This document shows, piece by piece, positions 52,498 to 62,309 of a DNA stretch of 64,000 bases. The translations under genes and the position numbers were made by a program. Below the pieces are notes generated by a model. It was not told the DNA's origin. It did no database searches and saw nothing but the letters and a program-made list of their open reading frames with translations. Position 1 is the first letter of the stretch; every line of letters starts with the position of its first letter. The DNA comes from Ophiocordyceps camponoti-saundersi (nom. inval.) (taxonomy: Eukaryota; Ascomycota; Sordariomycetes; Hypocreales; Ophiocordycipitaceae), in NCBI GenBank assembly GCA_003339415.1, contig PDHQ01000120.1, positions 1 through 64,000 on the forward strand, read 5' to 3'.

Positions 52498-55130
52498 CTA
52501 CCCCTTAAACGTCGCGCTCCTCTCCCCCCGTACAGGCGGCGCCTTACGCGCTCCCTTCAGCCCTTCCTCTCCCGTCTTCGCGTACGGATCAAACACCTTC
52601 TTCGTCGTCGCCGTCGTCTTCGTCGTCGACCCTCGACCAGCCGCGTGCAAGACCGAGTCTGCTTTGCTGTAGTCAAACGCCGGCTCATCCTCCACTCCAC
52701 CCTCCCGCTCCCGCTCCTGAGCCTTGCGTGCTTTGCCTTCATTTCGCTCTCGGGCCTTTTGTCCTTTTTGTTCTTTTCGTTTCTTTCGTTCTCTTCTGCC
52801 TTCGCTCTTTGTCTTCTTGGCCGTCCGCTCTGGACGCTCTTTCTCCTCGCCAACGGATAGCACTGCGTCATCGTCATCCGCATCGCCGCTGGCACCATTA
52901 CCCTCCGCATTCGACTCATCTCCGTCTTCTTCTTCCTCCTCCAGTGCTGTCGACTTTCGCTTCTTGCCTCTTTTCCTGCCCAAAGTGAATTCCTCGTCGA
53001 CGACCTCCTCCTCCGCACCCTTCACTGGGGCCGCCTCAGCCGTTGCTTCGGCGTTTTGGACTGCCAGCTTTTCGCCCTCAGCCTCTCTGACTGCGTCGCC
53101 GAGGCCATCGACGAATCGTTGCCATGGAAAGGGAAAAGGGTCGTTCAGAGTCTTGGATTCCTTGCCCGCTGCTTCCCATCGCGCGCTGATCTCCATGTCT
53201 CCGAATAGCTGCGATCGCTTCAAGCGAATTGGACCGCCTTCAGGGCCGCGTGTGGGCTCCGTCTTCGTCGGATCCTTGGCTACCGGCCCGGGGGATTCCG
53301 ATTTCAACGACCCATAGTGCACGACTAACGACGGCCCGCCCTGAGCTTTGGCTTCCCGAATCCTTTCCCACATTTCGCTGAACCGGGCCCTGGCAAGGGT
53401 GGCCGAGTAGGGAAGTAAGCTGTGCAAAGCCTTGGCATCAGGAGGCCTGACTCGCACGATGTTGACCAGAGCCTGGTTCCCGACCACAAAATTTGGGCTC
53501 TCGTCTTCTTCCCGCGCCAGCTTGTCTCTCCACTGCCACAGCGCCCTGAAGACTGCGAACTGCTCTCCGTCAAATCCAATGTGGGCCTGCTTCAGGCCGT
53601 AGCCGAACCATCCGCGTGAGCCGCCGCCCGTCTCATTGTCACACTCGGGGTGCTCGTGGCGGGAGAGTGCCAGCTCTCTAGATCGTTGCAGGACATTTCC
53701 GATGTGGTCGCTGTCTGGATCCTCCCGCTTCGACTGCGACACGAGCTCATTCCGCAGATGGTCGTATATGTAAAGAAGGTAATGAGTGTCGGATCTGGCG
53801 TAGTACAGCATGTCTGGGGGAATCGGCCTAGTATACAGTCAGCCGACGAAGCGAAGCCCCCAAGGAAGCAGGAAACTAACCGTATTCTCCAATCGGCTAG
53901 TTGATACTGTTTGTCGGCGTTGAATTTGACGAACTTTGATAGCAGAAAGGCGAGACTCCTGCCAGGATAGTTGAGTTCGGTACAGGCGAAGTAAGTGTCG
54001 AAGAGACAGTTGACGTAGAGACCCAGATCTCGCTGAAGCCAGACCATGTCCATGTAGGCACCGTGAAAGACCTGCTCGCGAGGTCAGAGGGAGTCAGAAG
54101 CTCAGTGCGCTGGCGGCTTACCTTGACAATCTTTGGATCGGCAAAGACTTCGTTGAGAACCTCCAGCTTATGGCGCCAGGGCTGCAGCGTATCAACGATC
54201 CAGTCCCTTTCGCGCGTGCTGATCTGCATCAAACAGACAAGACCGACATAGGTCCTGAAGTCGTGGTGCTCCAAATCGACGGCAATTTCGCTCGCCTTCT
54301 TCAGCTCTTGTAGCATGTCCAAGACCCCCTCGTACGTGTCCACCCAGGTAGCCGATGTTGATTCGGCCGGTTGAGGAGGGATGGGCTCAGCCACGTTGAA
54401 TAGTCGCTCTGGATACTTCATGTTGGTAATTTCAGCCTCGTACGGGTGCTTGTATCTTTGCAACATTAGCGCGAGTAGACGGAGGAGTTCGAATGGTTTA
54501 CTGACTGGAGTGCGCCGTTTTCCCGCGGAACCATGACGAGACTCTCGTCGAAGCCTTCAGTCGCGTGCGGTTTTGAGGTGATCAAGGGCTTCCAAGGTTC
54601 GCTGGGAAAATTGTCCGGCTTCCGCTCGAAGAGCGCCTGCGGCTTATCGACGGCGGCCTTACGGATGACTTTTCCTGTCGATTTGGGTTTACCGAGAGCA
54701 CTTGTCTGTAGATAGATGATCACAAAATAAGTCTCCATCATTCATATAAAGAGGACATGGTACTGACCTGTTCCACACTTGGGGACTCCTTGCGCTTGAT
54801 CAAGCCAGTATATTCGTCAAGCGCGGTGTCGGCCTTTTCCAGTACGGAATCGACAACGTCGACGATAGATTGCCACTTCATTTCAATATCCTCTGCGTCA
54901 TCCAGCTTGGGCGTTTTGGCGTTGCATGCGCGAGCGGCGGCCTGCAGCAAGCGCGTCGAAAGGCTCAAGGTGCGAGAGACATTCTCGTCGAGCTGGGTGG
55001 CCGTGTCCGGGTTGACGGTGCGCAGGAAGGGCAGGTCTTCAGCCGCAAGGCGATTCACCGTCTTGACCACCGAGACGAGAGACTTTTGGATGTCTTTTTG
55101 CTGGGAGCCGAAGTCTGGAGGGGCGTCCAT
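52498..55130 (-). CDS. RRP6: Rrp6, nuclear exosome 3'-5' exoribonuclease
   Basis: Five exons (54768-55130, 54506-54705, 54122-54455, 53881-54071, 52498-53827) give 805 residues; the four introns are 50-62 bp. Rrp6 trims rRNA, snoRNA and aberrant transcripts with the nuclear exosome. The N-terminal PMC2NT domain, which binds Rrp47, spans about residues 1-120. The DEDD-Y nuclease motifs are intact: ExoI D248 and E250 (AVDLEHHD), ExoII D307 ([11 protein letters not shown]), ExoIII Y372 and D376 (YARSD). The HRDC domain lies about 449-515 ([20 protein letters not shown]). The C-terminal 250 residues are Lys/Glu-rich and basic, matching the lasso-like tail. All splice phases join conserved sequence. 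An E-box CACGTG lies about 125 bp upstream. Confidence 0.95.
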
Positions 55131-56784
55131 GACGGCGCTGGTTGATGGTAGATCGTGCGTGGGAATTTCGCAAGCACAGAGGAGTTATACTGGAGTCGGG
55201 CAAGAAAAAAGGTGTTATCGATAAGCATTCTCGTTTCAGTGGATCGTAAGGGTCACGTGGTCTCCCCGGGGCCACTCCTTTTCGGATGAGGAAGAGAAGC
55301 CATGGGAGGGAAGCCATGTGCATGAGGAGATATCACGAGAGTCTTTGCCCAAATAGTTTTCATTCGACTTATAAGATACTATGTATGAGCCTTACTGCGA
55401 GTAGAAACGTAGGCAAAAAGAATAAGAGCTGGTTTCCAGTCAATCCTAACGTCCGTATATTACATAGATGATAGTACATCAGCAACAGTGGTCCCCGTAT
55501 AACAATCATCGGGAATATACTCTGCCTTCAGCAAGTCTACCTGAGATCCCTTGCTTAAGTTTAATCCTGGTATTCTTCGGTTCCTAGATCAATATTTGCT
55601 TAACATATGTTTCCATTAGCAATGTACTATCACTGTGGCCAAAAAACAAGACACCAACATCTTCGTCGATATCATGATCATTGAATCTACTGAGATTTCA
55701 GACATTGGCCAATTAGGTTTCTTGAAGGTGGCTGGAACATATATAGATTGGTCATTTACTGTATTTGCCAACTCATACACAAATCGTCCCGGGATGGCCG
55801 CCGGAATAAGCCCCGATGATTTCTTGCTTGAATACAATACTCACTGCATTTATCGGTGGAGTATTTCCATGAAGCTTGTCATGTCCACTACAGGTCCTAT
55901 CGAAGGGTAAATGGAGCAGTCATGGGGTTGAGATCAGTCGAGGTTCAAGCAATTGCCGCCACGCAGTTGTTAGTGACGAGCAACGACTTCTCATAACGAG
56001 GTGCAGAATTACTCGTATCAAACCTTGCATGCACATTACCGGCCAAGAGATCATGTACAATTCTGTAGATGGCTGGCGCTTTAAGCTGCAGGCTACCTAG
56101 CCTTCTTCTCCTCGCCGCAGCTCACCGAGTCGAAGGAAACCAAACACAGTGCTCACTTTCAAATCTCGCACATACTTTACAGTGCGTACGATGCATTCTT
56201 CCTACTGCTCTCTCGTCGCGAATATTCCTCATCCTCGTCCGTGCGGAACCTCCGATGACGTCGAAACCCCCTAAATCTTCCACTGCACTGCCAACGGTGC
56301 GTCGTACCTTGCGTCGAGTGCCTTTTCCCATGTTACCTGACGCGCATCTTCCTCTTAGTCTTTTGCAGATCGTCTCCGTCCCTCGCTTCAACGACAACCT
56401 CTTCTCTCTCTGCCTCGTCAGAACCACGACGGAGATTCTTGGCAGGCCTTATTAATGGCCGTCAGAACACATGTACGCATCCGTACATATGTACGTCATA
56501 TCCACGCCGGCTTCCTAAACTGACAATCCCTCCTCCGCCTGAACAGGGTTGCGAGAAAAAGCCACACTCAACGGCGCTCATCCAGTGGCAAAGACGACGT
56601 ATCTGTGCCTCCGCCCTGATTCGCTTCCAGGGCCCGAAGCCGATATCAAGGTTGCACCGTACAACAACGATATAGAGTCCTTGCTGTGGAGCCCACATTT
56701 CATCTACCCTTGAGAATTATTTTCCTCTCAACATCCTCTCCGACAATCGCCCTCGACGCTTCCCATCGCTAGCTTTCGACGACG
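55131..56784. other. Divergent promoter region of RRP6 and TPS1
   Basis: 1.65 kb without a supported gene. The E-box CACGTG at 55254-55259 is near RRP6. Between about 55330 and 55760 base composition is more AT-rich than the neighbours. Frames near 55635-55910 and 56069-56455 have no recognisable domain. CT-rich leader sequence precedes TPS1. Confidence 0.5.
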
Positions 56785-58377
56785 ATGGCTTCTGCCGTCG
56801 ACCAGAGCCCGACGACCCCGGGTCGCCTCCTCCTCCTTTCCAACCGTCTCCCCATCACCATCAAGCGCTCCGACGATGGCAGCTACTCCTTCTCCATGTC
56901 GTCAGGCGGACTCGTCACCGGCCTCAGCGGACTGAGCAAGACGACCAGCTTTCAGTGGTACGGCTGGCCAGGCCTTGAAGTACCCGAAGACGAGGTCGAG
57001 GGAATGGAGAAGCGGCTCTCCGACGAGTACGGCGCCCATCCCGTCTTTATCGATGACGAGCTCGCAGATAGGCACTACAATGGCTTTTCCAGTACGCATC
57101 TTACACGTCATTCTTCTTCCCTCCTCTGATTCTATTTGGCTAACGCTACTTTGTCGGCAGACTCCATCCTATGGCCCCTATTCCACTACCATCCAGGCGA
57201 AATAACCTTTGACGAGTCCGCCTGGGCAGCGTACCAGGAGGTCAACCAGCTATTCGCCGAAGCCGTCGTCAAAGACGTGCAAGACGGCGACCTGATCTGG
57301 GTCCACGACTACCACCTCATGCTCCTCCCCCAGCTACTGCGCAAGGAAATCGGCGACTCGAAAAAGAAAGTCAAGATCGGCTTCTTCCTCCACACACCCT
57401 TTCCCAGCAGCGAAATCTACCGCATCCTGCCGGTGCGAGAACAGCTCCTCACCGGGCTGCTGGAATGCGACCTGATCGGCTTCCACACCTACGACTACGC
57501 CCGCCACTTCCTCAGCAGCTGCTCCCGCATCCTTGGCGCCTCGACGACGCCCAACGGCGTCGATTGGAACGGCCGCTTCGTCACCGTCGGCGCCTTTCCC
57601 ATAGGCATCGACCCGGATAAGTTCGTCGAGGGCCTCAAGAAGCCAAAGGTGCAGGAGCGGATTGCCTCGCTCAGCCGCAAGTTCGAAGGCGTCAAGCTCA
57701 TCGTCGGCGTCGACCGGCTAGACTACATCAAGGGCGTGCCGCAGAAACTACACGCGCTAGAAGTCTTCTTGACCGAACACCCGGAGTGGATAGGCAAGAT
57801 CGTCCTCGTCCAGGTGGCGGTCCCCTCCCGCCAAGACGTGGAGGAGTACCAGAACCTAAGGGCCGTCGTCAACGAGCTCGTGGGGCGCATCAACGGAAAA
57901 TTCGGCACCGTCGAGTTCATGCCGATTCACTTCCTCCACCAGTCCATACCCTTCGACGAGCTGACGGCCCTGTACGCCGTTTCGGACGTCTGCTTCGTCT
58001 CCTCCACCCGCGACGGGATGAACCTAGTCTCGTACGAGTACATCGCCACCCAAAGGGGCAAGCACGGCGTCATGATCCTAAGCGAATTCACCGGCGCGGC
58101 ACAGTCCCTCAACGGTAGCATCATCGTCAACCCCTGGAACACGGAGGAGTTGGCAAACGCCCTCCACGACGCCGTCACCATGAGCCCCCAGCTTCGCGCC
58201 GCCAACTACGCCAAGCTGGAGCGCTACGTCTTCAAGTACACCAGCGCCTGGTGGGGAGCCAGCTTCGTCGCTGAGATGACGAGGCTGGGAAATGATCGCT
58301 GTCGGCCTAGGAGGGCTCTTTGCAATGTTGACGGTGAGGTGGTGGAGAATGGCGAACGGGATGATGTGTCTGGATGA
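56785..58377 (+). CDS. tps1: Trehalose-6-phosphate synthase
   Basis: Two exons (56785-57091, 57161-58377) give 507 residues; the intron is 69 bp and splits an Asn codon. The enzyme makes trehalose-6-phosphate from UDP-glucose and glucose-6-phosphate, the first step of trehalose synthesis in the cytosol, and also influences glycolytic entry. It is a family GT20 enzyme. Conserved blocks are LLLLSNRLPITIKR, SSGGLVTGLSGL and WYGWPG near the N-terminus; then HDYHLMLLPQLLR, GFFLHTPFPSSEIYR, VDRLDYIKGVPQKL, and the donor-site segment SSTRDGMNLVSYEY. The length is right for the synthase-only form; there is no C-terminal phosphatase domain. The last 25 residues are variable. This is a confident call. 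Confidence 0.97.
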
Positions 58378-58407
58378 TTTCTTGTTGGTTTCATAAAACC
58401 TGTTATA

Positions 58408-58434
58408 CCCCCCCCCCCCCCCCCCCCCCCCCCC
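58408..58434 (+). repeat. Poly(C) tract, 27 bases
   Basis: Uninterrupted C run, about 30 bp beyond the TPS1 stop codon and 42 bp before an assembly gap. Confidence 0.9.
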
Positions 58435-58476
58435 TTTCTCTCTTCCCTTCCTCTTTTTCTTCCTCCTTCTTGTTTT

Positions 58477-58486
58477 NNNNNNNNNN
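58477..58486. other. Assembly gap (10 N)
   Basis: Ten undetermined bases flanked on the left by T-rich sequence and on the right by a G run (58487-58493). Confidence 0.95.
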
Positions 58487-58582
58487 GGGGGGGCGTTGTA
58501 GGGGTGGCGGTGGGGGGGTGAGGAATGGGGGTCGGGGTGAGGGTGTTGGTTGGTTTCTTTTTGTTTGTTTAAAACCGTTTTT

Positions 58583-58602
58583 CCCCCCCCCCCCCCCCCC
58601 CC
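58583..58602 (+). repeat. Poly(C) tract, 20 bases
   Basis: Uninterrupted C run about 100 bp beyond the gap. Confidence 0.9.
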
Positions 58603-58744
58603 TCTCTTTTCTTTTCTTCATCGTCATTTTATTCGGCCTGATGGGGGATTTTCTTGGTCTTGCTTTGATGGGTTGCATGGGGAGAAGAGCAATGGAAAAT
58701 AGGGGCGGTCATTTAGTGATGTATGTAGATGGATGAATGGCTAT

Positions 58745-59025
58745 GTATGTATGGAGAGATATGAAGACGGTGAGGGAAGTGAGATTCATCAATGTCTTCA
58801 TCAATGTCACGATAATATGTGCCACCGTCGTTGCTCATACATATCTTTCTTACTATTCACCTATCAAAACTCGTTTCACTATAGCTACCTATGCATGGTG
58901 ATATGGAGATGGCGCTACGGAGTGAGATTCTCAAATCGTCATCGTCTTCATCAATGTCACGATAATCTGTGCCACCGTCTTTACTGGTTCACATCTTTCT
59001 TTACCATCTACCTACCAGCACCCGC
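58745..59025 (+). repeat. Imperfect tandem duplication (about 135 bp period)
   Basis: Two copies share the core TCTTCATCAATGTCACGATAA followed, one base on, by TGTGCCACCGTC, then TTTCTT and similar flanks. The core recurs at an interval of about 140 bp. The copies differ by many substitutions and small indels. Confidence 0.7.
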
Positions 59026-59232
59026 TACCTATCCTCCTTGATACCCGCCAGCCTACCAACCAGCCTATCAATCAACCAATCTACCTCCCATCAACCCACC
59101 ACAAACCTCGAGCCCATCATACACACCAAAGCATCAAGTCTCAAGGCGAAGGCGAAAAAAAAAACTCCGCAAAAGTAGTTCCACCCTGTCACCGAACACA
59201 AACCCCCATCAACCGGGACGGCAAGGAAAGAA

Positions 59233-61796
59233 TCAGTAAGGAGAGTTGACAATATCATCCTTCCCAAGCTTATACCTCCCACTACGAGCGTTCCCCACAA
59301 AGCCAGCGGAAGAAGAGGACTTCCTCCCCCCAGAAAGCCTGCCCCCTCCGATGATGCTCTCACGGGTGGGCCGTCGAAGGGCCCGCTTAGCCACCATGTT
59401 CACCTCGTTGGGCAGGGCGACAATGACGTTCTTGTCAGACCCGAACTTGAAATCGTCCGCCTTGACGTCGTCCTCGTAGCGCTTGATGCGATAAGCTCCC
59501 CCTCTGGCGCCGCCGCCCGATTGGAGCACACGCCGGAGGTTCCACTCGACGATGTAAGGCCCCGTTGCCGTGATGATGCTCGTCTCCTCCGCGCCCTCGC
59601 CGGCGTTGAACTTGGCCGGCGTAAAGGAGACGGGCTTGCCGGTCTCGTGGTAGAACTGAGCCACGTGCTCCGGCGTGAGAGCGAGCCTCTTCGGTTGCGG
59701 TTTCGACGATGCCGGAAAGGCCTGCTCGAAGCCCAACTTGCCCTCGTACTTGCCATCCTTTTGCTTGGCGTCGACGAGAAGTAGGTAGTTCTTTGTCGTG
59801 CCGAGGATCCAGCGACCGTCGGCTGAGACGTCCATACCGATGATGGGGTCGCCCAGGGCGGGAAGCTGCGTCTTGGCCCGAATGCCGAGCCGATCGAAGA
59901 GCCTGATATCTCCCTTGTTGCTGGCCACGGCGATGTAGCCCTTCTCCGTCGTCGCCAGGGCCGAGAAGTCGTTCTTAGACGCGTACTGCTTCATGTCGCT
60001 GTCGACCAACTTGTTGCCCGAAAGCCGCGGGTCGATGCGGTACAGGGCGTTGCCCGAGACGCCCAGGAACGTCTGCTCCGACGTCATTTGCGCAAATTTA
60101 TTCTCGGGCGCAAACGTCACCACGGGTATGTCGTCGTGCACCTTCCACTCGTCCACCACCTTGCCGTACTCAATGTCCATGCGGAAGAGCTTGTTGGGGT
60201 CGACGTCGTTTTGCATGATGAGGTCTCGGTCCTCGCTGTGCAGCATCACCTTTTTGGGGCTCATCAGTCTGCCACTGGGAGTCGTAACCTTGGAAATGTT
60301 GGTCGAGAATTTCAACCGGTTGTCTGGAGTGTGAGAGAAGACGCCGATCTTGGAGCCTCGGACGACGAACGAGCGGTCGTGCTTGTAGCCAACGGCCAGC
60401 TGCGAGTTGACCTCGCCTCCCTTGCTTTCCTGCTCGGCCAGGGCCTCATCGTCTTCGGAGTCGTAGACTTGGCTGTGAATACCCTTTTCACCATCTTCGT
60501 CTTCGTCTTCGTCTTCCTCGTCCTCCTCTTCCTTCGCATCCTCTTCCGGAGGAGGCGCATCCTCCATCGTCAGGTCTCCAAAAGAGTCGAGCACGTACTC
60601 GCGCTCCTTGTCCTTAATCTTGGCCCACTTCGTCTCGTTGAGCTGCTCCCAGATGGCCTGCATGACGGCCTGCTGGAACTTTTCCAGCGTCGGTTGGTCC
60701 TTGAAACGCAACAGCCAAGATCTCGCCGTACCGTCGGCGCCGAAGTGATTGAAGACAAAGGAGAGGTACTCAAAGTCGAACACAGGGTTGAATTCCGCCA
60801 CGACGGGCGTGCCCAGCCAGGACTTTTCTTTACCATCAATCTGCAGCCAGTATTCCCATTTGCCGACTTCAGAGACGGTGGCGATGACCTCATCGTCAAC
60901 CATGGCAAAGTGCCCTGGCTGCGGGTCGAAAAGATGCAGCTCCGCGGTGACTGTTGCATAGATTTCAATGGGCTTGGGAGGTGTGGATAGCACCACTGCA
61001 GAGCTGTTGTTGTCGGGAGCGGACGCGGGGGGCTCAGACGCGACCCCTCGCTTGGCGGACGAGTTAGCCCGCTGCTTGTGCATGTCGTCGACGGAGTCGA
61101 TGGACCGGGCTAGGGTTGGACTGTGAAGGGGGCTGGCCGGGGGAATCGGAGGCTCCTCGTCAAACTCAAATTGGCGCAGGTCGTCGGGGAAGGCAGTCGA
61201 GTGCAGTCGGCGATACTTGCGCTCAAACTGACACTCTCGAGCAACTTTGATGAAGCTCTCGACGAGGGAGGAGGGAACGTCGGCGTCGCAAACGAATTCG
61301 TAGAGGTCGCCCGTATCGCCACTGAGGTCCCTCCAAGCGAGAACCTTTTCACCACCCTCTCGAATGTCAATCCTCAAGCGCAGGGCCTCATCAACCAAAA
61401 ACGTCTTCTCGTCGCGCTCAGCCTCAAGCGCGTTAATCTCGGCCTCCTCGCCCTCCTCCTCGGCAAGAAGCTCAGCCTCGCCCTCCTCGAAGACGCGCTG
61501 AACGACCAGCTGATAGTGAAAGTCTTGGTTCGTCCGACGAATCCGCACCGCCGCGTCTTTGAAGATGAGCTCCGAGTAACCCTTGGGAGAGAGCGGTCGG
61601 ACGAGATAGAGCTGGCCTTGAGGCAAGTCGATGAGCGATTCTTGGGCGCTCGAGCCGAAGATGAGCTTGCCAACTTTATTATCGGATTAAGAGAGAAGGT
61701 AGGTTTCTGAGTCAGCAACTTGTGGAAGAAGGAGCAAGAAGAGGAGGGCTGGGAGGAGACAAAGAGTTTAGCCTCACCGTTGCGCAGAACAAACAT
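59233..61796 (-). CDS. VID27: Vid27-family cytoplasmic protein
   Basis: Two exons (61778-61796, 59233-61673) give 819 residues. The 19-nt first exon and 104-bp intron restore the family start, MFVLRNVGKLIFGSSAQESL followed by LPQGQLYLVRPLSPKGYSELIFKDA. Vid27 is a conserved fungal and plant cytoplasmic protein implicated in vacuole import and degradation of fructose-1,6-bisphosphatase in yeast; its biochemical role is not defined. The N-terminal region resembles a PH-like fold, followed by an acidic block (about 375-400). The C-terminal 350 residues form the VID27 beta-propeller-like domain with FVVRGSKIGVFSHTPDNRL, DRDLIMQNDVDPNKLFRMDIE, and repeats around WILGTTKNYLLLVD. No other intron is apparent. 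Confidence 0.93.
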
Positions 61797-62309
61797 GCTT
61801 GCGCGCCTCAGACGTCAAGGACACGCGACGATAGACAGATGCGGGACGGGATCGACGAGAGGCGGCGAGACATGAAACTGGTGGGGTGGAAGTTGGGAAG
61901 GCTAAAGATGAGCCGCTCGATACGATCACGGGCGGAAGGGAGTGACAGACTGCGAGGATCAGAGAGAGAGAGAGAGAGAGCAAGAGAGAGAGGGCGTGAG
62001 TCGTGGAAGACGAAGAGGGGTCTCGTCAAGGAGGGGGAGCGCAGACGCCACTAAAGGGGCTGTGCCACATCGCCACACCCATGATGATGCACAGCCACCC
62101 ACAGCTTCTCAGCCTCGTGAGACATAGCCTCTTGCTCTAACGTCAATCTATCGACCAACTGCACAACCAACCAAAGACGCTTCCCGCAATAACACGCTGA
62201 ATCCAGCTCCAATCTGCATCAGACCCAGTGCAAATCAAAGAAAAAAGAAACGATAGTAAACCCTGAAGCGCCTGCAAAATTCCCAACGGAATGAGAAGAA
62301 AGGGAAACC
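61797..62309. other. Intergenic, VID27 promoter with AG microsatellite
   Basis: About 510 bp. An AG dinucleotide repeat runs at 61961-61992, interrupted once. No gene seen. Confidence 0.5.

Larger units (their letters stand above)
58378..59232. other. Intergenic with poly(C) tracts, gap and an imperfect duplication
   Basis: About 850 bp without a supported gene, between the 3' ends of TPS1 and VID27. It contains poly(C) tracts at 58408-58434 and 58583-58602, a gap at 58477-58486 and the duplicated block at about 58745-59025. Confidence 0.55.

Noticed and set aside
58374..58736. 120-codon frame with X residues
   Set aside because: Runs through poly(C), the N gap and poly(G); no protein character.
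60088..60990. 300-codon plus-strand frame
   Set aside because: Antisense to the well-supported VID27 coding region, with no recognisable domain.
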